Assembly: GCA_049323915.1 (NCBI GenBank)
Contig: JBMOPC010000081.1
Coordinates: 7,448-71,447, forward strand
Length of the DNA stretch: 64,000 nt
Source: BRHc4a sp049323915
GTDB lineage: Bacteria > Bacillota > Desulfotomaculia > Desulfotomaculales > Desulfocucumaceae
Direction of reading: 5' to 3'
Below, one piece after another: positions 25,357 to 34,383 of the stretch; the first letter of the stretch is position 1; each line of letters opens with the position of its first letter. The notes beneath the pieces are model-generated. The model ran no database searches and had not been told where the DNA came from. It worked only from the letters and a program-made list of their open reading frames with translations. Both the position numbers and the translations under genes were made by a program.

Positions 25357-25510
25357 ATGTCCGCACCTCCCCTATGTTTCGTCAAAAAAGTCAAAAAAAT
25401 AAAAAAGCTTCTATAAAATTGGTGAGAGTGACAGGAGAAGGTGGGAATAACACCATACGGTTAATAAATCCCGGATTTACCATAAACCCGTCCACTATCT
25501 TAAATACCAT

Positions 25511-25538
25511 TTTATATTAGTTTTTTACCGCCGGGCAA
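25511..25538 (-). promoter_or_regulatory. Promoter of rnj
   Basis: Minus strand TTGCCC (25538-25533), 16-nt spacer, TATAAA (25516-25511), in the 315-nt space between dapA and rnj. The other 150 nt up to the rnj start form an untranslated leader with no structure I recognise. Confidence 0.5.
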
Positions 25539-25637
25539 TAAATTTTTACCGGTTCACACATCGTAGTAATACGTATTATTTTTCCCTTTAACTGGTACAA
25601 TCATACCGGTGATGCGTTAATGCCCGCAAAAACAGAT

Positions 25638-25660
25638 GAGAGACCGTCTTAAGGTCTCTC
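25638..25660 (-). terminator. Terminator of dapA
   Basis: Minus strand GAGAGACC TTAAGAC GGTCTCTC followed by ATCTGTTTTTG, 11 nt after the dapA stop. Confidence 0.75.
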
Positions 25661-25671
25661 GCCGGCTGTCT

Positions 25672-26556
25672 TTAGATAAGTTTGAGCTCCGCAAGCGCCT
25701 TCTTAATGGTTTCTTTTTCAGCCGCGGTGGCTTCCACCAGAGGCAGCCTCGGAACCCCCGCCTGCCAGCCCAGTATGTTCATGGCCGCCTTAACAGGCAC
25801 CGGGTTGGTGGTAATAAACAGTCCCCTGAAGATGGGGGTCAGCTGCAGGTGTATCTGGGCGGCAAGGGTTGTGTTGCCGGAAATGAAAGCATTCACCATT
25901 TGCTTTATCTGTGGCCCTGCAACATGGGACACCACACTGACTATGCCCTTGGCGCCCAGGGCCAGCATGGGCAGTGTAAAGGAGTCGTCCCCGCTGTATA
26001 TGGCAAAGCTGTCCGGCAGTGTCCGGCGCAGTTCACTGACCTGGTCTATACTTCCGGCCGCCTCTTTTATGGCTATGATGTTGGGGATCTCAGCCAGTCT
26101 GGCCACGGTGGCCGGAAGCATGTTCACTCCGGTCCGGCCGGGGATATTGTACAGCATTACCGGCAGGTGGGTGCTGGAGGCGATGGCCTTGAAATGCTGG
26201 TAGAGACCCTCCTGGGAAGGTTTATTGTAATACGGGCACACCAGCATCACGCCGTCTACCCCCACCTTTTCGGCAGCCTGGGTCAGCTCTACACTTGAGG
26301 CTGTGCTGTATCCGCCTGTTCCGGCAATTACCACCGACTGGCCGCCCACCTCTTCCACAACAACCCTGAAGAGCTCTATTTTCTCTTCTTTGGTCAGCGT
26401 GGGGGATTCACCTGTTGTTCCGCATATGACCAGCCCGTCCGAGCCCGATTGGGCCAGATGGCGGGCCAGTTTTCTTGCAACATTGTAATCCACCGCCATA
26501 TCCTTGTTGAAAGGCGTGATCATTGCAGTGAGAACCCGCCCGAAATCATTAACCAA
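25672..26556 (-). CDS. dapA: 4-Hydroxy-tetrahydrodipicolinate synthase
   Basis: Condenses pyruvate with aspartate semialdehyde, the first committed step to lysine, diaminopimelate and dipicolinate. 294 residues, the family norm. It has GTTGESPTLTKEE, the tyrosine in YNIPGRTGVN and the Schiff-base lysine in IAIKEAAG. TTG 26556 is chosen: GGGAGGAAGG lies 8 nt upstream and the product starts VNDFGRVLTAMITPF, whereas upstream in-frame codons are unsupported. It is last in the dapB-spoVFA-spoVFB-asd-dapG-dapA run, which ties lysine/wall synthesis to spore dipicolinate. Confidence 0.95.
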   Translation of the reverse strand: MVNDFGRVLTAMITPFNKDMAVDYNVARKLARHLAQSGSDGLVICGTTGESPTLTKEEKIELFRVVVEEVGGQSVVIAGTGGYSTASSVELTQAAEKVGVDGVMLVCPYYNKPSQEGLYQHFKAIASSTHLPVMLYNIPGRTGVNMLPATVARLAEIPNIIAIKEAAGSIDQVSELRRTLPDSFAIYSGDDSFTLPMLALGAKGIVSVVSHVAGPQIKQMVNAFISGNTTLAAQIHLQLTPIFRGLFITTNPVPVKAAMNILGWQAGVPRLPLVEATAAEKETIKKALAELKLI

Positions 26557-26662
26557 GGCTTTCACCTTCCTCCCATTATGGTAACAAGTCAACCTTCCGC
26601 AAAACCTGCGCCATCCCCCGCGCACAGGCCGCCCCTCATGCGGAGCGCGCCGGCAGTGGGTT

Positions 26663-27886
26663 CTAGACGGCCGTAAACTGGCGATACAGCGCCCGTACCG
26701 CTTTCTCCATATCATCCCGTTTTACCAGCACCCAGATGGTTGTATAGGAGTCGTTTGACTGCAGTATCTGTATATCTTCTCTGGTAAGCGCCTCCACAAC
26801 AGAGGCCATAACCCCGGGAACGCCGGTCATGCCCGCACCCACCGCCGCCACCTTTGCGCAGTTGGGTGTTACTTCAGCCGTAAAACCGGTGTTTTCCAAC
26901 ACCTGGGCAGCTTTTTCCCGGGCCTCGTCCTTTACCGTGAATACCACCATGCAGGGATGTACGTTGATGAAATCCAGGCTTATCCCGGCCAGGGCCAAAC
27001 CCTTGAACAGCCGCCTTTTCTGCCTCAGCCCCTCATTGCCGTCGTCCACGGGTATTTTAAACTGCGTAAGGCCGGGTATCTGTGTAATTCCCGTGATGGT
27101 ACGGTCCCTGGTGATGTCAATGGTGCCTTTGTTTACCTCCCCGGTGCTGGTCACCAGCGTTCCGGGTGCGTCGCTGAAAGTGCATTTTACCCTGAGGGGT
27201 ATGTTTTTTTGCATAACTATTTCCACCGCCCGGGGGTGAACCACCTTGGCGCCCTCATGTGCCAGCTGGCATATCTCGTCGTAAGTGACTACCTCCCTGG
27301 GACGGGCGCCCTCCACAATGCGGGGGTCCGCCGTCATAATTCCCTCAACATCGGTGTATATATCCACATAGTGGGCGTCAAGCGCCACTCCCAGTGCAGC
27401 GGCGCTGGTGTCGCTGCCTCCCCGCCCCAGGGTGGTTGTCTCGCCTTCTTCGGTAGTTCCCTGGAAGCCGGTTACAATAACTATTTTCCCCTCTTTGGCA
27501 TATTTGATGATGTTGTCGGGCTTGACTTTAAGTATGCGGGCGTCGCTGAAATTGCTGTCGGTGATTATTCCCGCCTGGGCCCCGGTCATGCAAACAGCGG
27601 GGTGGCCCTTTTTCTCAAGGTTGGCCGCCATTACCACGCCGGAGATTATCTCCCCGCAGGACATCAAAAGGTCCATTTCCCGGGGCGGTACATCCCGGCA
27701 TTCCTTTTTCACAAAACTGATAAGGGTGTCGGTGGCGAAGGGGTCGCCGTTCCTGCCCATGGCCGAAACCACCAGTACAGGGGTATACCCCTCCTCCTTA
27801 ACTGCAATGACCTTGGACGCCACCTGGTCTCTCAGTTCCCCGGTGACAAGCGAGGTGCCGCCGAATTTTTGCACGATAAACTTCAT
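26663..27886 (-). CDS. dapG: Aspartate kinase
   Basis: Phosphorylates aspartate, entry to the lysine/threonine/diaminopimelate pathway. 407 residues: kinase domain (about 1-245, KFGGTSL at the N-terminus, TLGRGGSDTSA around 155-170) and two C-terminal ACT domains (about 265-400) for amino-acid feedback. Located between asd and dapA, 6 nt after asd, as for Bacillus dapG, the diaminopimelate-inhibited isozyme; the actual effector cannot be read from sequence. Confidence 0.95.
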   Translation of the reverse strand: MKFIVQKFGGTSLVTGELRDQVASKVIAVKEEGYTPVLVVSAMGRNGDPFATDTLISFVKKECRDVPPREMDLLMSCGEIISGVVMAANLEKKGHPAVCMTGAQAGIITDSNFSDARILKVKPDNIIKYAKEGKIVIVTGFQGTTEEGETTTLGRGGSDTSAAALGVALDAHYVDIYTDVEGIMTADPRIVEGARPREVVTYDEICQLAHEGAKVVHPRAVEIVMQKNIPLRVKCTFSDAPGTLVTSTGEVNKGTIDITRDRTITGITQIPGLTQFKIPVDDGNEGLRQKRRLFKGLALAGISLDFINVHPCMVVFTVKDEAREKAAQVLENTGFTAEVTPNCAKVAAVGAGMTGVPGVMASVVEALTREDIQILQSNDSYTTIWVLVKRDDMEKAVRALYRQFTAV

Positions 27887-27892
27887 ATTTTC

Positions 27893-28912
27893 CTACCTCA
27901 CACGCAGACATCCGTATTTAATCAACAATTCAGCTATCTGTACCGCGTTGGTGGCCGCCCCCTTGCGTATCTGGTCAGACACTACCCACAGGTTAAGTCC
28001 TTTTTCAATAGAGTTGTCCTCCCTGATTCGTCCCACAAACACCTCGTCCTTGTCCGAGCAGAAAAGAGGCATGGGGTATTGCTTTTCAGCAGGGTAGTCA
28101 ATCACCACAACCCCGGGAGCTTTTGCCAGTATTTCCCTGACCTCCTGCGGGGTAATCTTGCGATCGGTTTCAATATTTACCGACTCGGAATGACTGCGGA
28201 ACACAGGCACCCTGACCGTGGTGGCCGTGACAGCAATATTGCTGTCATGCATTATTTTATGGGTCTCCTTTACCATCTTCCATTCTTCCTTGGTATAGTC
28301 CATGTCCTGGAAGACGTCAATGTGCGGTATAAGGTTAAAGGCTATCTGGTGGGCAAATTTCCGGGGAGGGTACTCTTCCCCGGAAAGAACCGCCCTGGTC
28401 TGGGCGTCAAGCTCCTCCAGCCCTTCCTGCCCGGCCCCTGAAACCGCCTGATAGGTTGAAACCACAACTCTCTTGATGCCGGCCGCGTCATATATGGGCT
28501 TTAAGGCCACCACCATAATAATGGTGGAGCAGTTGGGGTTTGCGATTATTCCCTTGTGCCACTTTACATCCTCGGGGTTGACTTCCGGAACCACCAGAGG
28601 CACACCTGGATCCATCCTGTAATTGCTGCTGTTGTCTATAACCACGCAGCCCCGATCGACGGCGGCCGGGCCAAACTCAAGGCTGGCGGAACCGCCGGCG
28701 AAAAGGGCGATATCCATATCGCTGAAGCTGTCAGGGGTGGTTTCCTCTACGGTATATGCCTCGCCCCGGAATGCTATCTGTTTGCCGGCAGAACGGGACG
28801 TGGCGCAAAGTTTGAGCTTGGCTAACGGAAAGTTTCTCTCGTCCAGAATCTTGAGCAACTCATGTCCTACGGCTCCGGATGCCCCTACCACTACCACATT
28901 GCAACCTGCCAA
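27893..28912 (-). CDS. asd: Aspartate-semialdehyde dehydrogenase
   Basis: NADPH-dependent reduction of aspartyl phosphate to the semialdehyde. 339 residues. The nucleotide-binding start is VVVGASGAVGHELLKIL, the catalytic cysteine is in IIANPNCSTI (about 130), and the C-terminal RVPVFRSHSE holds the active-site histidine. It sits between spoVFB and dapG, all reading the same way, and supplies dapA. Confidence 0.96.
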   Translation of the reverse strand: MAGCNVVVVGASGAVGHELLKILDERNFPLAKLKLCATSRSAGKQIAFRGEAYTVEETTPDSFSDMDIALFAGGSASLEFGPAAVDRGCVVIDNSSNYRMDPGVPLVVPEVNPEDVKWHKGIIANPNCSTIIMVVALKPIYDAAGIKRVVVSTYQAVSGAGQEGLEELDAQTRAVLSGEEYPPRKFAHQIAFNLIPHIDVFQDMDYTKEEWKMVKETHKIMHDSNIAVTATTVRVPVFRSHSESVNIETDRKITPQEVREILAKAPGVVVIDYPAEKQYPMPLFCSDKDEVFVGRIREDNSIEKGLNLWVVSDQIRKGAATNAVQIAELLIKYGCLRVR

Positions 28913-28972
28913 TGGCTATCCCTCCCAAACTACAGTGAAATGTTATAAAATGCCACCGGAGCCGTCCCCTGA

Positions 28973-29560
28973 TTAAGAATACGATACCAGCACAGGCTGT
29001 ATTTGTTTTCCCTCCAAGGCGTGAAGTACAGTCTCAACAATCAGTCCCATGTTGGACTTGAGAGAGTTCGGCTTTCCGGTGGGATTATCCTGTCCGAACG
29101 GAACCATGTATATATTTTTTGCATTCAGAAGCAGGCCGATGTTTTTTGCATTTAATCCCAGGCCGTCGTTTGTAGATATTGCCAGTATCACCGGGCGCTG
29201 GTTGCGCAGGTGAGCTTTTGCGGCCATTAAAACCGAAGTGTCGGTTATGGCGTTGGCCAGTTTTGCCAGTGTATTCCCGGAGCACGGCGCGATCACAATC
29301 ACGTCGAGCATTTTTTCCGGACCTACCGGCTCGGCCCCCACTATGGAGTTTATCACTTTATTACCGGTAATTCCAGTCAAAGTATTTTTCCATTTTTCGG
29401 GGGATCCGTATCTTGTAACCGTCTGGTCAACCGATTGGCTTATTATAGGGTATATGTCGGCCCCTTCTTTTTTTATGCTTTCAATTTCCATAACAATTTC
29501 GTCCAGGGTACAGTGAGAACCCGTCAGGGCAAACCCCACCCGAATGCCTTTCAGGCGCAT
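28973..29560 (-). CDS. spoVFB: Dipicolinate synthase subunit B
   Basis: Flavoprotein-like subunit of the mother-cell enzyme that makes dipicolinic acid for the spore core. 195 residues, normal for SpoVFB, beginning GIRVGFALTGSHCTLDEI, with VIAPCSGNTLAKLANAITD and PILAISTNDGLGLNAKNIG-like motifs. It is intact here, unlike in some Bacillus strains where an intervening element splits it. It follows spoVFA by 34 nt. Confidence 0.95.
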   Translation of the reverse strand: MRLKGIRVGFALTGSHCTLDEIVMEIESIKKEGADIYPIISQSVDQTVTRYGSPEKWKNTLTGITGNKVINSIVGAEPVGPEKMLDVIVIAPCSGNTLAKLANAITDTSVLMAAKAHLRNQRPVILAISTNDGLGLNAKNIGLLLNAKNIYMVPFGQDNPTGKPNSLKSNMGLIVETVLHALEGKQIQPVLVSYS

Positions 29561-29594
29561 AGACAGGACACCTCCGGTTCCGGAGGCAGAAGAA

Positions 29595-30491
29595 TTAATA
29601 TAGATTGAGCTCTTTCGCCAGTATGCGGGGAACCACCTCGGCCAGTATCAGTCCCGCCGTTTTGGGAGCAACCTTGCCGGGCAGTCCTGGGGCCAATATT
29701 GCTTTTATTCCCCGCCTCCCGGCCTCCTCAAAGTCGGTTCCGCCAGGTGGAGACGCCAGATCGATAATCAGCGCCTCGGGTGAAACCCCGCCTAAGATTT
29801 GTTTATCAAGAACCATCGCAGGAATTGTATTAAAAATAAAATCAGCTTTAGATGCTTCATGCCCCAGTTCAGAAAAATCCACGGCTTGGGAACCCATCTC
29901 CACGGATCTGGCCCTATGGGCCGGATTCCGGGCAACAACCACTGTCCTGGAATTAAGCGCCCCCAGCATGCGGGCCAGTGTTATACCGGTCCTGCCGAAG
30001 CCCAGTACCAGGGACCTGCTTCCATGGATGGTGATGTCCGAGTTTTCCATAGCCAGCTGAATGGCGCCTTCGGCGGACGGAATTGAATTGAGTATTGCCA
30101 CTTCGTCCATGTTCATCAATTCGATAAGGCGCAGTTTGCACTGGCCGGCCATTTCCTTGAGGACCTTTCGGGCAAATCCAACCAGCACCGGAGTGCCTTC
30201 CGGAAGAAGCGACAAAAGTTCCCTAGAAAGCACCAGCCGCCGGTCGGGAGAAACCCCGTGCAACTCCCCCCGGTCATTGACACCGGGTACGGGCAGTATT
30301 ACGGCCTGAACCCCCTCCAGCCCTTCGGGGATATCCCGGCATATCTCGAAGCCGGGGCCGGTTTTCAGTGAATCCGGCATTCCCACCGCCCTAATCCTGA
30401 CGCCTGCGGCTAAAAGACCCTTTACCAGCACAACCTCCCTGGCGTCACCACCCAGCACAGCAACCGTTACACCTGACAAGTGTGGCTGCAT
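29595..30491 (-). CDS. spoVFA: Dipicolinate synthase subunit A
   Basis: NAD(P)-dependent subunit of dipicolinate synthase, 298 residues, normal length. Begins VTVAVLGGDAREVVLVKGL and has the Rossmann motif VLGFGRTGITLARML (about 165-180). It acts in the mother cell on a dapA pathway product (dihydroxy-tetrahydrodipicolinate). ATG 30491 has GGAGGG about 11 nt upstream. It lies between dapB and spoVFB. Confidence 0.95.
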   Translation of the reverse strand: MQPHLSGVTVAVLGGDAREVVLVKGLLAAGVRIRAVGMPDSLKTGPGFEICRDIPEGLEGVQAVILPVPGVNDRGELHGVSPDRRLVLSRELLSLLPEGTPVLVGFARKVLKEMAGQCKLRLIELMNMDEVAILNSIPSAEGAIQLAMENSDITIHGSRSLVLGFGRTGITLARMLGALNSRTVVVARNPAHRARSVEMGSQAVDFSELGHEASKADFIFNTIPAMVLDKQILGGVSPEALIIDLASPPGGTDFEEAGRRGIKAILAPGLPGKVAPKTAGLILAEVVPRILAKELNLY

Positions 30492-30568
30492 ACCGGAAAG
30501 AACCCTCCTCTGCCTCCATTTAACATCAATATATGAACCGGCGGATAAAGTGGTGACTGTGAGGCTGC

Positions 30569-31390
30569 TCAGTCATCACAGGGGCTTTCCTTGTCAAAAA
30601 TCAAATTTTCCAGCCCATAAACCAGTTCGCTGAGTTCCACTACCCTTCGGACCGCCAGCAGCACTCCCGGCATAAATGACTCCCTGGATATGGAGTCATG
30701 CCTTATAGTCAGTGTCTGTCCCAGACCTCCGAAAATTACCTCCTGGTGGGCCACCAGTCCCGGCAGCCGGACACTGTGCAAACGAATGCCCCTGTCGTAA
30801 TTTGCCCCCCGGGCCGAAGGTATTTTTTCCACCTCGGCAACCTTCCCGGGACGAAAATCGCCTCTGCTTTGGGATATAAGCTCCGCTGTCTTCAACGCGG
30901 TACCGGACGGGGCATCCACCTTTTTGTCGTGGTGCAGCTCTATAATCTCCACATGGGGAAAATACCTGGAAGCCTCTGCGGCGAATTTCATCATTAAAAT
31001 GGCGCCGATGGCGAAATTGGGGGCCACCACGCACCCGGTTTTATGCAAGGACGCCATATCCCGCACCTCGAACAGCTGTTCCGGGCTCATTCCGGTGGTG
31101 CCCACCACCGGGCGCACACCGCGTTTCAATGCCGTGAGTATATTTGCAAAAACCGCATCGGGGCTGGTAAAATCTATAATCACGTCGGGGCGGACATCGT
31201 CCAGCATTCCGGCCAGGTCCGGGCTGATCTTTATTCCAGCCTCTCCGGCCTCCAAAAGATTTCCAATGTCAATTCCGGCCGCAAAGGGGTCCACGGCCCC
31301 CACCAGCCTGATGTCTTCGGCGTTCCAGACGGTACGGAGCACCTCACGCCCCATTCTTCCGGCCGCGCCGCTTACAGCAACCTTGATCAT
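30569..31390 (-). CDS. dapB: 4-Hydroxy-tetrahydrodipicolinate reductase
   Basis: NAD(P)H-dependent reductase following DapA in lysine/diaminopimelate synthesis. 273 residues, normal. N-terminal VAVSGAAGRMGREVL dinucleotide site, VVGTTGMSPEQL, and the catalytic ELHHDKKVDAPSGTAL (about 158-173). ATG 31390 has GGAGGAAGGG upstream. It begins the dap/dipicolinate run in this genome, a position it does not have in Bacillus. Confidence 0.96.
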   Translation of the reverse strand: MIKVAVSGAAGRMGREVLRTVWNAEDIRLVGAVDPFAAGIDIGNLLEAGEAGIKISPDLAGMLDDVRPDVIIDFTSPDAVFANILTALKRGVRPVVGTTGMSPEQLFEVRDMASLHKTGCVVAPNFAIGAILMMKFAAEASRYFPHVEIIELHHDKKVDAPSGTALKTAELISQSRGDFRPGKVAEVEKIPSARGANYDRGIRLHSVRLPGLVAHQEVIFGGLGQTLTIRHDSISRESFMPGVLLAVRRVVELSELVYGLENLIFDKESPCDD

Positions 31391-31433
31391 ACCCTTCCTC
31401 CGGGCGCAAATCCGCCCGCAACCCTCCCTTTAC

Positions 31434-31568
31434 AAAAATAAAGGGGCTTCGCCCCTTCGGACGGTATAGACGTCCTACCCCTACTAAAGCAAGGGGGACG
31501 CCCCCTTGGAACCCCCGTGCTTAGGAAATTATCCTCAGAATTCCTTCGGAGCATAATTTCCTAAGTCT
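31434..31568. repeat. GC-rich dispersed hairpin repeat, copy 1
   Basis: AAAAATAAAGGGGC TTC GCCCC, then a GGACG...CGTCC stem and CAAGGGGG/CCCCCTTG, followed by a TTAGGAAATTAT / ATAATTTCCTAA pair. The first parts recur at 36697-36720 and 62137-62215. It fills most of the 282-nt space between dapB and a small ORF. Confidence 0.6.
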
Positions 31569-31672
31569 ATAAAAATCAAGCCGCCAGACTTTAGCCTTCG
31601 CGACAAGCACGATCATGTAACCTTTATTTTCATATATTCACAATAATATGTCAAGACAAAAAGCTGACACTT

Positions 31673-31852
31673 TTACGGCTTCGAAGGGCCTGTATAGTTG
31701 CTCCTGAAGTCGTGCACTATTACCCCTTTGCCTGACCGGAATCTGAACTCTGCTGACGGATAGCCGGTTTTATCGGTAAGTATGAAGTATTTGCCCTTTG
31801 CAGTAAGATAATTAAACCTCACCGGTTCCACCATGATTTTCAGTTTATCCAT
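31673..31852 (-). CDS. Small conserved-looking hypothetical protein
   Basis: About 59 residues (MDKLKIMVEPVRFNYLTAKGKYFILTD...), mixed charge, no membrane segment or signal. AAAGGAAGGGG precedes ATG 31852 by about 9 nt; a TTG two codons earlier is possible. No family recognised. It sits between the Clp-fold protease and dapB on the same strand. Confidence 0.5.
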   Translation of the reverse strand: MDKLKIMVEPVRFNYLTAKGKYFILTDKTGYPSAEFRFRSGKGVIVHDFRSNYTGPSKP

Positions 31853-31894
31853 GGACAACCCCTTCCTTTTATTGACTTATGGGTTTAAAAACCG

Positions 31895-32878
31895 TTAATT
31901 AACGGTTTTCCATCCCTGTCTCAATATATCCACGTTGATTTGTGCATCTCCGTTATACATTTTGCCCTCCACCACCCCTGAATATATGAAATAATCCCTT
32001 CCATACTGTGACTCCACCACCCCGGCCGGGATTTCGAACTCCCTGCGGGGGCCGGTGGTGATTTCCCTGGGATCGAAGGGCTCCGCCAGATTAAGTTCCC
32101 TGGCGAAATCCTCATACAGCGACCAGATCAGCCTCTCCAGATCAACATCCGGGCAGAATACCGGCAATCCCACGTCCTCGAGGGCCTCCCGGCGTGAAAT
32201 TGTGTAATTGTGGGCGTAAAGCTTTTCCGTGAGGTTATCCACTATCCTTTGCACATCCTGGGCACAAAGGCTGCACCTCCTGAATCCCAGCAGCTTTTTG
32301 GCCAGGGAGCGAATCAGGAGGTAGTTTCTGTGCACGTTGCCCAGGGCCAGAGGGTGAATCCTCCTTGCCAGTTCGGTAAAAATAACCGACATCGATCCCT
32401 CGTCCAGTTTTGCGGCCTCGTCCGCCAGAGTAAAATAGGAATAAACATCCTCGATGTTGACCGGCATTCTGGCAGAGGGGTTGCACGGGTCTTCGGGATT
32501 ATAGGCGTTGACTACGCTGGGATCGATGGGACCGAGCTCACCCATTTTACTCATCACTATTTCGTCCGCCCCGAGGCAGAAAAGTGTTCCAGCGCTGTAT
32601 GACCGGAAGGGAACCAACACGCAATACTCGCCGGTATACTCCCTTATGAGCTGTACCACCCGCCAGGGTGTTATTATATCCCCGCCCCTGGTATATAAAA
32701 AAAGGTCAATCCTCCTGCGGTCGGGCATCATTTCCAGGTGGCGGTAAAAAATGGGTATTACATCGGGAGCTATCCGTGTGTGCAGATTATCCCGGTCGCC
32801 TGTTATGTAACATACTATTGAAGAGTTCCTGCGGGATTCTATTTCTCTAATCAATTCCAGCCTGTGCTGTCTGGCCAT
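31895..32878 (-). CDS. Clp-fold serine proteinase, SDH/SppA-like
   Basis: About 327 residues of the serine-dehydrogenase-proteinase (SDH_sah) type Clp-fold family. Features: substrate groove LFLYTRGGDIITPWRVVQLI, nucleophile context FRSYSAGTLFCLGADEIVM, and GELGPIDPSV for the lysine/aspartate side. No signal peptide or transmembrane helix, so cytosolic. ATG 32878 (MARQHRLEL) is taken because GGAGGA stands 6 nt upstream; 28 extra in-frame codons upstream look non-coding. It sits between ymxH and dapB; the substrate is unknown. Confidence 0.8.
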   Translation of the reverse strand: MARQHRLELIREIESRRNSSIVCYITGDRDNLHTRIAPDVIPIFYRHLEMMPDRRRIDLFLYTRGGDIITPWRVVQLIREYTGEYCVLVPFRSYSAGTLFCLGADEIVMSKMGELGPIDPSVVNAYNPEDPCNPSARMPVNIEDVYSYFTLADEAAKLDEGSMSVIFTELARRIHPLALGNVHRNYLLIRSLAKKLLGFRRCSLCAQDVQRIVDNLTEKLYAHNYTISRREALEDVGLPVFCPDVDLERLIWSLYEDFARELNLAEPFDPREITTGPRREFEIPAGVVESQYGRDYFIYSGVVEGKMYNGDAQINVDILRQGWKTVN

Positions 32879-33010
32879 GGCTGTCCTCCATCCGTTTTGT
32901 TGTTGGCAGTCAATATTATTTCCAGCATAGCCCCCGCTTATGGTGGTACTGCAAAAAAACAACAGCCGGCCGGATTAAAAAAAGATCAGAGCCGCCCGTG
33001 GGCGGCTTAC

Positions 33011-33280
33011 TTATACCATATATCTCTTAAAGTTGAGGTTTGTCTGATCAAGCTCCACGATCATGACCTCATAACCTATCTTTTTTATAGATTCCCAAGG
33101 TATAACCATATGCTGCCTGTCCGTCCAAAAGTTGAGAAAGTTATTTTTGCGCGGGATTATTACCGATGTTATCCTGCCCGTCTCAGTGTCTATGACCATG
33201 TCGGTTTCGCCAACGATACCAAGCCTTGCCCCGTCAAATATATTTACAATCTCTTTTCCCGCCAGTTCAGCCATGCGCAT
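33011..33280 (-). CDS. ymxH: YlmC/YmxH-family sporulation protein (PRC barrel)
   Basis: Protein of 89 residues with a PRC-barrel fold, starting MRMAELAGKEIVNIFDGARLG and containing DTETGRITSVIIP and WESIKKIGYEVMIVEL. This is the YlmC/YmxH family of sporulation-associated proteins, biochemical role unknown. In Bacillus ymxH lies between mlpA and spoVFA; here the order is the same with insertions on both sides. Confidence 0.88.
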   Translation of the reverse strand: MRMAELAGKEIVNIFDGARLGIVGETDMVIDTETGRITSVIIPRKNNFLNFWTDRQHMVIPWESIKKIGYEVMIVELDQTNLNFKRYMV

Positions 33281-33299
33281 CCCTTAACCCCCCACCCCT

Positions 33300-33635
33300 T
33301 TAGTACCTTTTACGGAGTTGAAGCAGCCTGATCAAAAAGGGCTGGATGATGGCCAGGGCAAAGGACACCGCCGCCAGAGGCTCCAGCCCCACTCTGAAAA
33401 CCTCGATTTTTGAAGGCACTTTCAACTCCATAAAAGAAAACAGCATAACCAGCGATATGTATATCCCGCCTGCTGTTCCTATAAGTCCGGTCAGGGCCTC
33501 CGAAAGCGGTGAGGATTTGGTTTCTGATCCGTCCCAGGCCCTATCCCTGAAAGTCTTGTTCTCAAGCCTCATTTTGACGGACATCACCACCAGCGCCAGT
33601 ACAACCAGAGCAAAAATAAAAACCGGACTGAACAT
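33300..33635 (-). CDS. Membrane protein of unknown function
   Basis: About 111 residues with three hydrophobic segments (about 1-20, 48-68, 85-105) and a polar linker between the first two. No motif recognised. ATG 33635 has GGAGG 8 nt upstream; a GTG at 33644 overlaps too closely. It ends 19 nt before ymxH, so the two may be one transcript. Confidence 0.6.
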   Translation of the reverse strand: MFSPVFIFALVVLALVVMSVKMRLENKTFRDRAWDGSETKSSPLSEALTGLIGTAGGIYISLVMLFSFMELKVPSKIEVFRVGLEPLAAVSFALAIIQPFLIRLLQLRKRY

Positions 33636-33830
33636 AATTATCACCTCCGCTAGTATTATATTGGGCGATAATTACATTTATGCCATATGCAAGCAACAGC
33701 CCGTCTAATCTCGATGTTTAAATTATTCTGCCCTGAAAATAACGGCTCCGAAAAGGCAACACCTAACTAGACCTCTACAAAAAGGGTTTTAACGGCATTG
33801 CTTTTTAAGACAAAACAAATAACGAAAACC

Positions 33831-34154
33831 TTAAGCAGCCTCGATCTTGACTTGGTAACCCAACATCTCAAGCTGTTTGATAGCACGGTTTTTAATAGCC
33901 TTGGCGTTAACTTTTGCAAAGTAATCGGCGCCCATTTCCTGGTAAGAAAGATAAGTGTCCTTGGTCTTTGATGCAGCCTTGGCAGCCTGGATCAACGTGG
34001 TGAGTAAGAGTGGATTCCCCTTGGTGGTTTTAGCTTTCTTGCGCTTGCCGGCGCTCTCGTTATTCCCTGGAGAGAGTCCCGCCCACGTCTTGCGCCCGGG
34101 AACATTCTTGATGTGTTGGGCGTTTACCACCAGGACCTGACCTAAATAAGGCAT
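33831..34154 (-). pseudogene. IS110-family transposase, internally deleted
   Basis: A 107-codon frame that joins a short piece of the N-terminal DEDD domain (VLVVNAQHIKNVPGRK) directly to the C-terminal Transposase_20 domain (WAGLSPGNNESAGKRKKAKTTKGN...). Intact IS110 proteins are about 400 residues, so the N-terminus, roughly 200 residues in the middle and part of the helical tail are missing. The serine of the C-terminal domain remains in NNESAG. It lies between the membrane ORF and mlpA, a break in otherwise conserved order. Confidence 0.8.
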
Positions 34155-34335
34155 TCTGCCCTGCGTGCTTCCCTTACGGGAGCAACATTCTGTGGTGCAC
34201 CAGGTCGCTGAGGTCTGTCTGGATTACGGGCTCAAGGCACCAATGAAAAATCGACCTCGCTTCGCCAGCCGCTAAAGGATTAAGTTCGACAGACCCATTT
34301 TCGTTCCTCTATGGTGCCGCCGCAGGCGGCATGGG
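34155..34335 (-). other. IS110 non-coding end, possible bridge-RNA remnant
   Basis: The DNA upstream of the transposase remnant lacks ORFs but looks like the 5' non-coding end of IS110 elements: on the minus strand GGGAAGCACGCAGGGCAGAATG directly precedes the coding part (given here as motif 34172-34151), and GTCTGTC/GACAGAC-type pairs occur at about 34215 and 34300. In active IS110 elements this end encodes the bridge RNA. No structure was computed. Confidence 0.4.
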
Positions 34336-34337
34336 GG

Positions 34338-34357
34338 TCTGGATTCTGAATTCCGAC
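34338..34357. repeat. GGTCGGAATTCAGAAT-type repeat, copy 1
   Basis: Minus strand GGTCGGAATTCAGAATCCAG, next to the IS110 remnant and mlpA 3' end. Confidence 0.6.
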
Positions 34358-34383
34358 CAGCAATTCCGGCCCCCTGGCTATTT

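Noticed and set aside
26957..28441. 494-codon plus-strand frame opposite dapG and asd
   Set aside because: Spans two genuine minus-strand genes with clear motifs; shadow frame.
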